Below, one piece after another: positions 42,966 to 51,747 of a stretch of 64,000 nucleotides of DNA. The DNA is from Pseudomonadales bacterium. Its GTDB lineage: Bacteria > Pseudomonadota > Gammaproteobacteria > Pseudomonadales > Halieaceae. The DNA lies in contig JACKNU010000003.1 of NCBI GenBank assembly GCA_024234675.1, positions 1 to 64,000 of the forward strand. The letters run 5' to 3'. Every line of letters begins with the position of its first letter. Position 1 is the stretch's first letter. The notes under the pieces were generated by a model, which did no database searches, had not been told where the DNA came from, and saw only the letters and a program-made list of their open reading frames with translations. The translations under genes and the position numbers were made by a program.

Positions 42966-43583
42966 ATGTTATTGGGAAAGATCAAAGAGGCCTTCGCTCA
43001 CGGGCTCCTCTCTCATGAATTGCTAAAAAAGGTCGGCAAACTTGGTGTCAAAATAGATTTGTTCTATCTCGTCAGTGAGGGCAATTTTACCTGCTCACAA
43101 CAGTGGCTGGACTCCTTCCAGGACTATACATTATGCGTCCTGGATCGCGATGACATGGAACTGATCGCAGCGGATCATCCCTGGGATAACCTGGATGGCC
43201 TCAGGGCACGGATAGACAAGGGACATATTTGCATTGGCCTCAAGTACGAGGACGATATCGTGGCGTTCACCTGGGCTGATCTCGAGGAGTGCAACCATGT
43301 GCCATTGCGCTTCGCCATGGCCGACAACGAGGCCTACCTGTACGACGCCTTCACTATGCCCCGCTTTCGCGGCAAGGGGCTCGCTCCCTACATGCGCTAC
43401 CAGAGTTACCAGCACCTGCGAAGCATCGGGCGCGACCGCTACTACAGCATCTCCCAGTACTTCAATACGTCTTCGATACAGTTCAAGCAGAAATTGAACG
43501 CCGGTTTTGACCAGCTCTACCTGAGCGTCGAGCGCAAATCCGGGACACCGCATACTTTCCAGTTACGGAACACCGCGCGATAG
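42966..43583 (+). CDS. GNAT-like N-acetyltransferase
   Basis: 205 aa. The C-terminal half shows the acetyl-CoA site of GNAT enzymes: AYLYDAFTMPRFRGKGLAPYMRY, with the RxxGxG/A-type loop RFRGKGLA. The N-terminal half (residues 1-90) is not typical and may form a substrate lid (FTCSQQWLDSFQDYTL). No membrane segments. The substrate is unknown. Follows the kinase-like gene by 74 bp and precedes panE-like by 35 bp on the same strand. Confidence 0.78.
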   Translation: MLLGKIKEAFAHGLLSHELLKKVGKLGVKIDLFYLVSEGNFTCSQQWLDSFQDYTLCVLDRDDMELIAADHPWDNLDGLRARIDKGHICIGLKYEDDIVAFTWADLEECNHVPLRFAMADNEAYLYDAFTMPRFRGKGLAPYMRYQSYQHLRSIGRDRYYSISQYFNTSSIQFKQKLNAGFDQLYLSVERKSGTPHTFQLRNTAR

Positions 43584-43618
43584 ATACGGCATCCTGTTTA
43601 CAGGGGAACAAAGAAGGA

Positions 43619-44623
43619 ATGGATATCACGATCTTCGGGGCGGGCGCCATGGGCGTGCTGCTGGGCGCCAGGCTCGCCAATACAGGCAACCGCGTTTGTT
43701 TTATTGATCAGCCCAGGCAAGTGGAGGAGGCCCGCAGGCACGGCCTCAGGCTGACCTCCGCCCATGGTATGGATGCATCCATAGAAAAGCCCGACATTTC
43801 GGTCAACCCGGACGATTTCGGCACGCAGGACCTGATTATCCTCGCCGTCAAGGCACACCATATCCCGGCGGTTGCGCCACTCCTGGGCCCACTGCTGAAG
43901 GACGACACGGCAATACTGACACTGCAGAACGGCCTGCCCTGGTGGTACTTCTACGGACACGGCGGTGAGTATGACGGCCGCCGCCTGAACAGCCTCGACC
44001 CCGACGGAACCATCGCCGCCTGCATCGATGTTTCCAGAGTTATTGGCTGTACGGCCTACCCTGCCGCTGAAGTGGTTGCGCCCGGCATCGTGCACCATGT
44101 GGAGGGCGACCGCTTTACGCTGGGCGAGCTGGATGGCAGCGACAGCGAACGCTGCAAGGCCGTGGCAACCACCCTTATTGCATCCGGATTCAAATCCTAT
44201 GTCATCGATGATATTCGCGCGGAACTCTGGCTGAAGGCCTGGGGGGCGCTTTCTTTCAATCCGATCAGCGCTCTCACCCGCGCCACCATGGAAGAAATCT
44301 GCCTGTCACCGCACACCAGGTGGCTGGCAGCCGAACTGATGCGAGAGGCCCAGGCCGTGGCAAATCGCCTCGGTGTCCACTTCCGACATACGATTGAGAA
44401 AAGGCTGGAGGGTGCCCAAAAAGTCGGCGCCCATAAAACCTCCATGCTGCAGGATGTAGAGAGGGGCAACCCACTGGAGCTCGATGCCCTGCTGGGCTCA
44501 GTGCTCGAACTGGCGGAGCTGACGGCAACCCCGGCACCGCTGCTGCGCGGCACCTATGCCTGCTGCAAGCTGCTCAATGACAAGTTAGGCGCAGCCTCAA
44601 GGGTCGCAGCTCAGCGCGTTTGA
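43619..44623 (+). CDS. 2-dehydropantoate 2-reductase family protein (PanE/ApbA)
   Basis: 334 aa. Rossmann NADP site IFGAGAMGVLLGARLA at the N-terminus, LILAVKAHH and ILTLQNGLPWW of the family, catalytic Lys in ELWLKAWGALSFNPISALTR. Canonical PanE reduces ketopantoate to pantoate; this version has inserts (around residues 110-130) and lies in a P450/cupin/kinase run, so it may act on another 2-keto acid. Its last 13 bases overlap convergently with the PRPP synthetase gene. Confidence 0.88.
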   Translation: MDITIFGAGAMGVLLGARLANTGNRVCFIDQPRQVEEARRHGLRLTSAHGMDASIEKPDISVNPDDFGTQDLIILAVKAHHIPAVAPLLGPLLKDDTAILTLQNGLPWWYFYGHGGEYDGRRLNSLDPDGTIAACIDVSRVIGCTAYPAAEVVAPGIVHHVEGDRFTLGELDGSDSERCKAVATTLIASGFKSYVIDDIRAELWLKAWGALSFNPISALTRATMEEICLSPHTRWLAAELMREAQAVANRLGVHFRHTIEKRLEGAQKVGAHKTSMLQDVERGNPLELDALLGSVLELAELTATPAPLLRGTYACCKLLNDKLGAASRVAAQRV

Positions 44624-45492
44624 TCGATCAGTTCGCGCAAGGCCCGCGCAAGACTGCCAGCCAGGCTGATGCTATTGCTCGGATGCAGGATACTGTCGCT
44701 ACTCCAGACCTGACCCACGCCAGCTGCAGTTATTTTTGCCAGCGCATCCCCTACGAACAGGGCGTGCGTCACCATGACGGTGATGCTGGCCGGCTGGTAA
44801 CGGCAAAGCTCACGACTGGCGGCAGCAAGTGTTCTTCCTGTGCTCGCCATGTCATCGACCAGCACCACGTGCCGACCCCCATATGCGGCCTCCGGCAGGG
44901 AGACGACAACCTCTTTGTCGCCCATACGCTGCTTGCTGGCCACGTAATATTCAAGTTTGCTGCGCCGGGCGATGGAGGCCACCCACTGTTCCGACTCCCC
45001 GTCTGGTCCGACAAGAATCGGGTTTTCCAGGTGGCCGTCCAGGTACTCAGACATGGCCTCTGCCGCGGTTATTGCTACCGCTGTTTTCACCGGTATGGCA
45101 TCCGCGAGGCGATGCACGCGGTGTAAATGGGGATCAACGCTGACCACTGCGTCGAAGTAGTCAGCCAGCAGCTTGCCTATCACCTGCTGACTGATCGCCT
45201 CTCCGGGGCTGAAGGCCTTGTCCTGGCGCATATAGCACAGGTAGGGCGCGACCAGGGTCAGGCGGCACGCCCCCAACTGCCGCGCTGTGGCTGCCGCCAG
45301 TACCAGCTCTACAAGTTTCTCGTTGGGTTTATCCAGGCTGCGGAAAACAAGCACGTTCTCCGGCAGCTGGCAGGGCAAAGCGATACGGCTCTCACCGTCC
45401 GGAAACTTATGGACCGCTATTTCGGCAAACTCCACATCTGCAGCCGCAGCCACCCTGGCTGCAACTTCCCTGGACTCGGGAAAAGCGAGCAT
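44611..45492 (-). CDS. Ribose-phosphate pyrophosphokinase (PRPP synthetase), short divergent form
   Basis: 293 aa from ATG 45492, which has AGGGGG just upstream; a TTG at 45522 would add ten residues. Conserved features: KFPDGESRI, DPHLHRVHRL, VGPDGES, and the PRPP-binding loop VVLVDDMASTGRTL. It makes PRPP from ribose-5-phosphate and ATP. It is more like the compact archaeal-type enzymes than the main PrsA. Downstream of an AMP-phosphorylase-like gene on the same strand, with about 95 bp between, suggesting they handle nucleotide-derived ribose phosphate together (inference). Confidence 0.9.
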   Translation of the reverse strand: MLAFPESREVAARVAAAADVEFAEIAVHKFPDGESRIALPCQLPENVLVFRSLDKPNEKLVELVLAAATARQLGACRLTLVAPYLCYMRQDKAFSPGEAISQQVIGKLLADYFDAVVSVDPHLHRVHRLADAIPVKTAVAITAAEAMSEYLDGHLENPILVGPDGESEQWVASIARRSKLEYYVASKQRMGDKEVVVSLPEAAYGGRHVVLVDDMASTGRTLAAASRELCRYQPASITVMVTHALFVGDALAKITAAGVGQVWSSDSILHPSNSISLAGSLARALRELIDQTR

Positions 45493-45587
45493 CAACCCCC
45501 TGCCAGCAGATACCTTGCTCAAGCCCTTACCCCTTATTCAAATACAGCAGCCACCGTCACCAGACCCGCTCAGCACCTGGCCGACAC

Positions 45588-47087
45588 TCACTCTACCGTT
45601 ACCCCGCTTGCCTTTTCCGCCGCCTCACGGGCAAACCGATAGTCGGCCTGGAATTCGGCATAAATCGAGTATAGCGGCTCACCCGCCCTTACCGTGTCGC
45701 CGAGCTTATGCTGCAAGTCGACGCCGGCACCCTTGGCCATGGGGGCGCCGGTGAGGCGGGCAATATGGGCCAGCTGCAGATTGTCGATGGCGGTAACCAC
45801 GCCGTCCCGACTGGCGGTAACATCGTACCTGAGGTGCGCGAGTTGCGGTGGATCGGGATTGCGACCCTGGGCATGGATGATAGCCTGCATCTTGTCCAGC
45901 GCCCTGCCGGACTCGAGGATTTCCCGGGCAATGGCATAGCCGCCTCCGCCGCGCACATCCGGGTCAAATTCAAGAATCCTGCCCGCCAGCTGCAGGGCCT
46001 TTTCCCGCAGGTCGTGCGGGGCGAGCGGGTCATTCTCGAGCACCTGCATCACGTCACGGGCCTCCAGGACCGGGCCTATACCGCGACCCACCGGCTGCCT
46101 GCCGTCGGTGAAAACCACTTCGAGCACCAGTCCCAGCTGGTCACTGACGTACTCGAACAGCTTGCGCAGTGCCAGGCCGCTGTTGCGATCGCGAACCTTG
46201 GCGGTGGGGCCGATGGGTATGTCGATAATCAGGTGCGTCGCGCCCGCCGCCGCTTTCTTTGCCAGGATGGACGCCACCAGTTGACCGGGCGAATCCATCA
46301 GCAAGGGGCGCTCCACAGATATCAGGATGTCATCCACGGGGGCCAGCGAGGCCGTCCCGCCCCAGCTCAGGCAGGCGCGTTGACTGCGGACGATCTCATG
46401 CAGTTTGTCCGGCGTCAGTTCAACCCGGGCCAGCACCTCCATGGTATCCGCGGTGCCCGCTGGCGAGGTGATAGCACGACTGGACGTTTTGGGTATCAAC
46501 ATGCCGTGCGCTGCAACGATAGGCACGATCAACATGGTGGTCCGGTTTCCGGGGAGACCGCCGATGCAGTGTTTGTCCACAACCAGGGGTTCACTCCAGT
46601 CCAGGCGCCGCCCGGTTTCTATCATCGCCCTGGTCAGGTAGAGGACCTCGTCGCGCTCCAGTCCCAGCTCCGAGCAGGCGACCAGGAAAGCCGCTATCTC
46701 AATTTTCGAGTAGCGGTTAGCAGCGATATCCCTGGCAATGCCAAGATAATCTTCCTGGGCGAGACTCTCGCCGGCGATCTTCCTGTGTATACACCTTATC
46801 GACTCCGGTATCGGTGCATGCGCGACCAGGACCGGAATACCCTCCCGGGCCGCAAGCTGGCCGAAAGCCTGCTCGCACAAACCCAGTTCATCGGGAGCTG
46901 TGATACAGTCATCATCGACGATATTCAGCAGGGCGATGATCGACTGCCCACTTTGCTGATCGGTGATTTCTATTTTATTCAAGGCCTGGAAACCTTCGCT
47001 ACGGTACAGCTTGCAGTCCCTGTGCAGGTAGGCGACGTTCTCTTTATAGGTATCTATAGCGACCTTTCTGAGCAGCAAGGTATCCAT
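45588..47087 (-). CDS. AMP-phosphorylase-like / thymidine phosphorylase family protein
   Basis: 499 aa from ATG 47087; the frame extends to 47240 but the family N-terminal beta domain (LRKVAIDTYKENVAYLHRDC in part) begins here. Motifs VDKHCIGGLPGNRTTMLIVP and KTSSRAITSPAGTADTMEVL match the archaeal AMP phosphorylase/DeoA-like group rather than classic DeoA, which has a GHTGGT motif. AMP phosphorylase converts NMP plus phosphate to base plus ribose-1,5-bisphosphate; bacterial members are often annotated thymidine phosphorylase. Pairing with PRPP synthetase favours ribose-phosphate salvage. Phosphorylase fold: sure; substrate: unsure. Confidence 0.9.
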   Translation of the reverse strand: MDTLLLRKVAIDTYKENVAYLHRDCKLYRSEGFQALNKIEITDQQSGQSIIALLNIVDDDCITAPDELGLCEQAFGQLAAREGIPVLVAHAPIPESIRCIHRKIAGESLAQEDYLGIARDIAANRYSKIEIAAFLVACSELGLERDEVLYLTRAMIETGRRLDWSEPLVVDKHCIGGLPGNRTTMLIVPIVAAHGMLIPKTSSRAITSPAGTADTMEVLARVELTPDKLHEIVRSQRACLSWGGTASLAPVDDILISVERPLLMDSPGQLVASILAKKAAAGATHLIIDIPIGPTAKVRDRNSGLALRKLFEYVSDQLGLVLEVVFTDGRQPVGRGIGPVLEARDVMQVLENDPLAPHDLREKALQLAGRILEFDPDVRGGGGYAIAREILESGRALDKMQAIIHAQGRNPDPPQLAHLRYDVTASRDGVVTAIDNLQLAHIARLTGAPMAKGAGVDLQHKLGDTVRAGEPLYSIYAEFQADYRFAREAAEKASGVTVE

Positions 47088-47148
47088 CACTATCCCGCCC
47101 TGACCCGGTTGTTCACTGTCAGCCTGCCACGGCCAATGCCGCGCGAGG

Positions 47149-48321
47149 TCACAGGACCCGAGTCTCGTGCCCACCCGCGTGAACGACAATGTCCGTATAG
47201 CGGCAAGCTCCCGGACTGCGCTGGAAAATACTATTGGCAATCAACCAGACCCGCACGATGCGGGCGGGAGGTTCTCCCATATATTGCCTGTAGTCGGCGC
47301 GCAGGCTACGACGTTCGTCCTGCCAGCTGCCCAGGCCCGCAGGCCCGCTGCGCACTACCACGTGATACTCGATGCCGTTCCAGTTGGGCAGCGGACAGTC
47401 GTAACCAGCGCCCTCCGGCAGGGTGGCGCTCCAGTAGTAGGTGATGTCCCTGCCGTTATCAAACTCCACCGCCAGGCTGAGATAGTCGTGGCTGGGCACG
47501 GTGTCTTCGCGAATGGCAGAGGGCAGCTGGTCTATACACCAGCGCCAGCTGATTTCGGTGTCCTCTTCCAGAGGCAGGTTCACGTCCTTCTGCAGTATGC
47601 CGACATCCCCATGAGTCCGGCAGTGGATGCAGGCCCTGGCCGCTCCCTCAGTACCTGATTTGTAAATTTCAGCGGGGCCGAGATGCCACAGGTAATGCCA
47701 GCCGGGAGGGGTCGTATCACCCGCCTGAATTCTCTCCAGCTCGGTGTGGATGCGTCCCCCGGGGTCACCACCGGCCCGCAACCTGCCGAGACCGGCGGCG
47801 TAGGGGCCCGACCAGCGTATAACCAGTACACGCAATGCACCGCTGACGTCCTTGTATACGCTGTCATCCTGTTTACGACTGCCCCGGAGATCGGTCCAGT
47901 CGTTGGGAAAATAATTGCCCAGCACGAACTCGCCAGCCGTTGCGGCAACGAAAGAATGGCTGGCGCGCGTTCCGCGAAAAATATCGCCGTCCTCACCGAC
48001 CCTGCACCAAAGCTGCAGGGAAGGCTGCACATAAATATCCAGTAACCTGTTTGCGTAGACACGGCCCTCGGCGAAGTAGGTGACCTCGTCGCCCGCTTCC
48101 AGCAACATACCGGAGCCCAGCCAGGGTGGTTGCCGGGCGGACAGGGTCACCCAACAGTGGTCGCGGATGAGTTCTGCGGGAGCGGCGGATAGCAGCCGCT
48201 CCATTTCACACTGGAACTCATCGAGGTCCGGCGCCGCCTCGACCTCCGAACGCAGGCGCCGCCCCAGGGAGCGCAGGGCCAGCCGGCCCACTACTCCCAT
48301 ATCTGCAAGAATCCCAGCCAT
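47149..48321 (-). CDS. DUF3047-like protein
   Basis: 390 aa. The C-terminal half resembles DUF3047 (DTEISWRWCIDQLPS, DYLSLAVEFDNGRDITYYWS, VRVWLIANSIFQ). The first 200 residues hold a beta-rich region (LEAGDEVTYFAEGRVYA, TAGEFVLGNYFPNDW) vaguely like LecA/PA-IL lectins; I give that little weight. No signal peptide. It lies 61 bp upstream of the phosphorylase gene in the same direction and may be the first gene of that operon. Function unknown. Confidence 0.75.
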   Translation of the reverse strand: MAGILADMGVVGRLALRSLGRRLRSEVEAAPDLDEFQCEMERLLSAAPAELIRDHCWVTLSARQPPWLGSGMLLEAGDEVTYFAEGRVYANRLLDIYVQPSLQLWCRVGEDGDIFRGTRASHSFVAATAGEFVLGNYFPNDWTDLRGSRKQDDSVYKDVSGALRVLVIRWSGPYAAGLGRLRAGGDPGGRIHTELERIQAGDTTPPGWHYLWHLGPAEIYKSGTEGAARACIHCRTHGDVGILQKDVNLPLEEDTEISWRWCIDQLPSAIREDTVPSHDYLSLAVEFDNGRDITYYWSATLPEGAGYDCPLPNWNGIEYHVVVRSGPAGLGSWQDERRSLRADYRQYMGEPPARIVRVWLIANSIFQRSPGACRYTDIVVHAGGHETRVL

Positions 48322-48572
48322 AGCCGTTTTTCACCCGTTATTATAAAAGTTCGAAAAGTCCCCAGGCTCCGCTGCCGTTGACAGGCCCTGGAAGCGGACT
48401 GTTGCTGCGCCCGCGCAGCTGCCCCACCCGTTTCCTTCGCGCTTGCAGTTTGATATTACTGTTCGGATTGTAGGTGGGTCCGGTCATAATGCAACTGGTC
48501 GGCTCAGCCAGTGCCTTGCCAGGTAATCGCAGTACAACCACCCTAGCTTAGGGGCAGCATAGGAAACACATA

Positions 48573-50123
48573 ATGGAAATCAGCGAAAGTTCCAACCTTA
48601 TTCTGGGTTCGGTGGCGGTGTATTTCCTGATCATAATCGGTCTGGGCCTGTTCTATTCGCGCCGGGCCAAATCCAGCGAGGACTTTATTCTCGCCAGCCA
48701 CAGCCTGTCGACGCCATTTGTAACCGGCTCGGTGGTCGCCACCTGGCTGGGGGGCGCGGTAATACTGGGCGGCGCCAAGGAGGCTTACGTCGGCGGCTTC
48801 CAGGCGATCGTCTGGGACCCCTGGTCGCCGGCACTTACCCTGCTGTTCAGTGGATTTTTCCTGGTGCGCATCCTGCGCCGCTCCCGGTTCATGACCGCCA
48901 TCGATTTTTTCAATTCGCGCTATGACCGGCAGGTCGGCATGACCGGCCTGATCGTGCAGTTGCTCGCCTATGTATCGTGGATTGCGGCGCAACTGCTGTC
49001 CCTGGGCGTACTGATCAACCACGTCACTGGCCTGGAGCCGACAGCCGCAACCCTGGTGGGTGCCGGCATCATCCTGACCATTTCCCTGAGCGGTGGACTG
49101 TGGGCCCTGTCGCGCTCCGATATGCTGGCCTTCATCATTTTGACCGTCGTGCTGCTGGCGGTATTGCCCTACGCCCTGGGCGCCGTCGGCGGCCCGCTGG
49201 CTTTCGTCGAGCAAGCAGGCAACCTGGACGGCACCCCGCCTTTCAGCCTGTTTTATACCGGCGAGCCGAACAGCTCCGGCGAACCCGCCGGCTTCAACGG
49301 CTACCTGGGCATACTGGGGCTGTTTTACATGCTGGCCGCCTGGTTCTCCGTGGCCATCGGGGATCTCGGTGGCTCGGTCCTGAGCGCACGCGCGCTGGCC
49401 GCCAGGAACGAAAAAGCGGCGACCCGGGGCTTCGTCCTGGGCGGTGTCATCTATCTGGTACTCGGTATGGTGCCGGTGATCGTCGGTATGTGCGTGTACA
49501 TTCTACGCGCCGATTTCCCTGAAGCCGAACTGGACCTCATCTTTCCCTGGTTCGTGCAGCACTATGTCCCGGAGTGGGTCGCGGTGATGTTTTTCGTGGC
49601 CGCCGCCTCCGCCATCATCAGCACTGCGGGCGATACCGTGCTGACCTCGGGTGCGCTGCTGGGTTATACCGTTCTGAGGGCACTGAAGCCGGATACCTCC
49701 GACAGGCAAAACCTGCTGGCCACACGCGTCGCCATGCTGTGTTTTACGGCCACCGGCCTGGCGTTCGGGCTGGGTATGGGCAATCTATACAACCTGTTGG
49801 TATTTGCCGGGGCGATTTCGTTCCCTGTCATCGCAGCCAGCCTCGTGTGCGGCATCCTGTGGAAGCGGGCCAATGTCATCGGCGCCAAGGCCTCGATCCT
49901 GACTGGCGCCATAAGCTGGGTCGCGCTGGTGTTTTTGCTGCTGCCCCACGTGGAGGGAGAAACCTGGGACGCTATCTATATCGCCTCGGTGCCGGCCTTC
50001 CTGTGCAGCCTGTCGGCGCTGATAGTGGTGTCTCTGCTCACCCAGCAATCCTGCCCTCCAAACCCGATCCGGGATGTGGATGGCAGGGACATCTCCGACA
50101 CGCGGCCCTTCACCTGGCGCTAG
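48573..50123 (+). CDS. Sodium:solute symporter (SSS family)
   Basis: 516 aa, about 13 TM helices. SSS marks: SSEDFILASHSLS, TWLGGAVILGGAKEAYVGGFQAI (in parts), the Na+-site serines in AAASAIISTAGDTVLTSGALLGY, and RVAMLCFTATGLAFGLG. The substrate cannot be inferred; it is nearer to the panthothenate/proline-type members than to ActP. The 251-bp upstream gap contains no gene I can support. Its 3' end overlaps convergently by 14 bases with the glutamate-synthase-like gene. Confidence 0.92.
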   Translation: MEISESSNLILGSVAVYFLIIIGLGLFYSRRAKSSEDFILASHSLSTPFVTGSVVATWLGGAVILGGAKEAYVGGFQAIVWDPWSPALTLLFSGFFLVRILRRSRFMTAIDFFNSRYDRQVGMTGLIVQLLAYVSWIAAQLLSLGVLINHVTGLEPTAATLVGAGIILTISLSGGLWALSRSDMLAFIILTVVLLAVLPYALGAVGGPLAFVEQAGNLDGTPPFSLFYTGEPNSSGEPAGFNGYLGILGLFYMLAAWFSVAIGDLGGSVLSARALAARNEKAATRGFVLGGVIYLVLGMVPVIVGMCVYILRADFPEAELDLIFPWFVQHYVPEWVAVMFFVAAASAIISTAGDTVLTSGALLGYTVLRALKPDTSDRQNLLATRVAMLCFTATGLAFGLGMGNLYNLLVFAGAISFPVIAASLVCGILWKRANVIGAKASILTGAISWVALVFLLLPHVEGETWDAIYIASVPAFLCSLSALIVVSLLTQQSCPPNPIRDVDGRDISDTRPFTWR

Positions 50124-51747
50124 GCCGGGACCGCGGGAGCCGCTGGAAGGTCTCCGCCGAGGCCACCTCCCACCAACTGGCGTAACTGGTTGCCTGCGGC
50201 TCCTCCAGCAACTGTCCCGGCAGGATAAAATCCTTGATCCTGTCCATAGTCGTCACGGCGTTGGGGCCCAGGCGATGATTGAGGTGATGCGGCAGCAACT
50301 CGTGGGGTTTCTCCAGGCCGGTGGCACCGAGCAGTTCAGCAAAGCGCTGGAGGGTATTGTGGTGGAAATTGGCAACCCTCAAATACTTGTCGGCCACGAC
50401 GAGTCCGCGCTGCCTGCCCGGGTCCTGGGTGGCCACACCGGTCGGGCAACGATCCGTGTGACAATTCTTTGACATCACGCAACCGAGGGCGAACATGAAG
50501 GAGCGGGCCGAATTACACCAGTCGGCTCCCAGTGCCAGGTTGGTCATGATGGAAAATGCACTGTAAACCTTGCCGGCGGCGGCTATGCGTATATGCTCGC
50601 GCAACCCCGTGCCCACCAGCGCATTGCGGGTCATTACCAGGCCCTCCCGCAGCGCCATGCCGACATGGTCAGAGAATTCCTCTGGTGCCGCGCCAGTACC
50701 GCCCTCGGCCCCGTCCACCACGATGAAATCCAGGCGAATACCCGACTTGAGCATAGCCTTGCAGATAGCAAACAGTTCCCAGGGATGACCCACGCAAAGC
50801 TTGATTCCAACCGGTTTGCCGCCGGAACGCTCCCGCAGCAGGGCTGCGAATTCGAGCAACTCCAGAGGCGTGGTGAAAGCACTGTGCCGAGCAGGTGATA
50901 CGCAGTCCTCCCCCACAGGCACACCGCGCGCCCGGGCAATTTCCGGTGTCACTTTAGACCCCGGCAAAACACCGCCGTGACCGGGCTTGGCGCCCTGGCT
51001 CAGCTTGATTTCGACCATTTTTACCTGGTCCATTTGGGCCAGGTCGGCATACCTGGCGACATCGAATCCGCCGCGCTTGTCCCGACAGCCGAAGTATCCA
51101 GAGCCGATTTCCCAGACCAGGTCACCGCCATGCAGTCGGTGGTACTTGCTGATTCCGCCCTCCCCCGTGTCGTGGTAGAAGCCTCCGGTGGCGGCACCGC
51201 GATTCAAGGCCTCTATGGCCTTGCCACCGAGGGCCCCAAAGCTCATCGCGGAGATATTCAGCAGCGATGCATAGTAAGGTTTGTCGCACTGCCCATTACC
51301 CACCTCGACGCGGAAGTCCTGGTCCTCGATCACGCTGGGGCAGATCGAGTGAGTTACCAACTCATACTGCCCACCATAAACGTCCAGATCGGTACCAAAG
51401 GGCTTGGCATCAATGGTCTGCTTGGCGCGTTCATACACCAGTGAGCGCTGTTCACGGTTGAACGGCTGCCCGCTGAGATCCCCCTCGACAATATACTGCC
51501 GCAGGTAGGGACGCAGGTACTCGAACAACCAGCGAATACGGCCCAGCAGGGGATAGTTGCGCAGCAGCGTGTGGCGATGCTGGAGAAGGTCCCACAGACC
51601 CAATGCCGCAATAGGTGCCAGCACCGAAAAGAGCATCAGCCCTGTGGACCCGCGCAGCACGTCTACTCCGGCAATGCAGGTGGCGAGTACGACCAGTGAA
51701 AGCAGGCCATACCGTTTACAAAACTCTCGCAGAATACGCATAGTCAC
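50110..51747 (-). CDS. FMN-binding glutamate-synthase-family protein, membrane-anchored
   Basis: 545 aa. Two N-terminal TM helices (about 14-30 and 37-54), then the GltB central/FMN domain: MSFGALGGKAIEALNRGA, GEGGISKYH, KLSQGAKPGHGGVLPG, FIVVDGAEGGTGAAP, and the 3Fe-4S cysteine cluster CVMSKNCHTDRCPTGVATQ. It lacks the amidotransferase and GXGXG domains of full GOGAT, like the archaeal-type short form. GTG 51747 directly follows the KtrB-like stop; ATG 51741 is the alternative. Operon with the two K+-uptake genes, suggesting a link between K+ and glutamate (inference). Confidence 0.92.
   Translation of the reverse strand: MTMRILREFCKRYGLLSLVVLATCIAGVDVLRGSTGLMLFSVLAPIAALGLWDLLQHRHTLLRNYPLLGRIRWLFEYLRPYLRQYIVEGDLSGQPFNREQRSLVYERAKQTIDAKPFGTDLDVYGGQYELVTHSICPSVIEDQDFRVEVGNGQCDKPYYASLLNISAMSFGALGGKAIEALNRGAATGGFYHDTGEGGISKYHRLHGGDLVWEIGSGYFGCRDKRGGFDVARYADLAQMDQVKMVEIKLSQGAKPGHGGVLPGSKVTPEIARARGVPVGEDCVSPARHSAFTTPLELLEFAALLRERSGGKPVGIKLCVGHPWELFAICKAMLKSGIRLDFIVVDGAEGGTGAAPEEFSDHVGMALREGLVMTRNALVGTGLREHIRIAAAGKVYSAFSIMTNLALGADWCNSARSFMFALGCVMSKNCHTDRCPTGVATQDPGRQRGLVVADKYLRVANFHHNTLQRFAELLGATGLEKPHELLPHHLNHRLGPNAVTTMDRIKDFILPGQLLEEPQATSYASWWEVASAETFQRLPRSRPSAR

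Noticed and set aside
45708..47444. 578-aa plus-strand ORF
   Set aside because: Antisense to the AMP-phosphorylase-like gene, which has full family motifs.
48322..48572. 66-aa minus-strand ORF in the gap between the DUF3047 and SSS genes
   Set aside because: No ribosome-binding site, no family pattern and an unbalanced composition; the region looks like a divergent promoter gap. A TTGACA at about 48376 has no matching -10.
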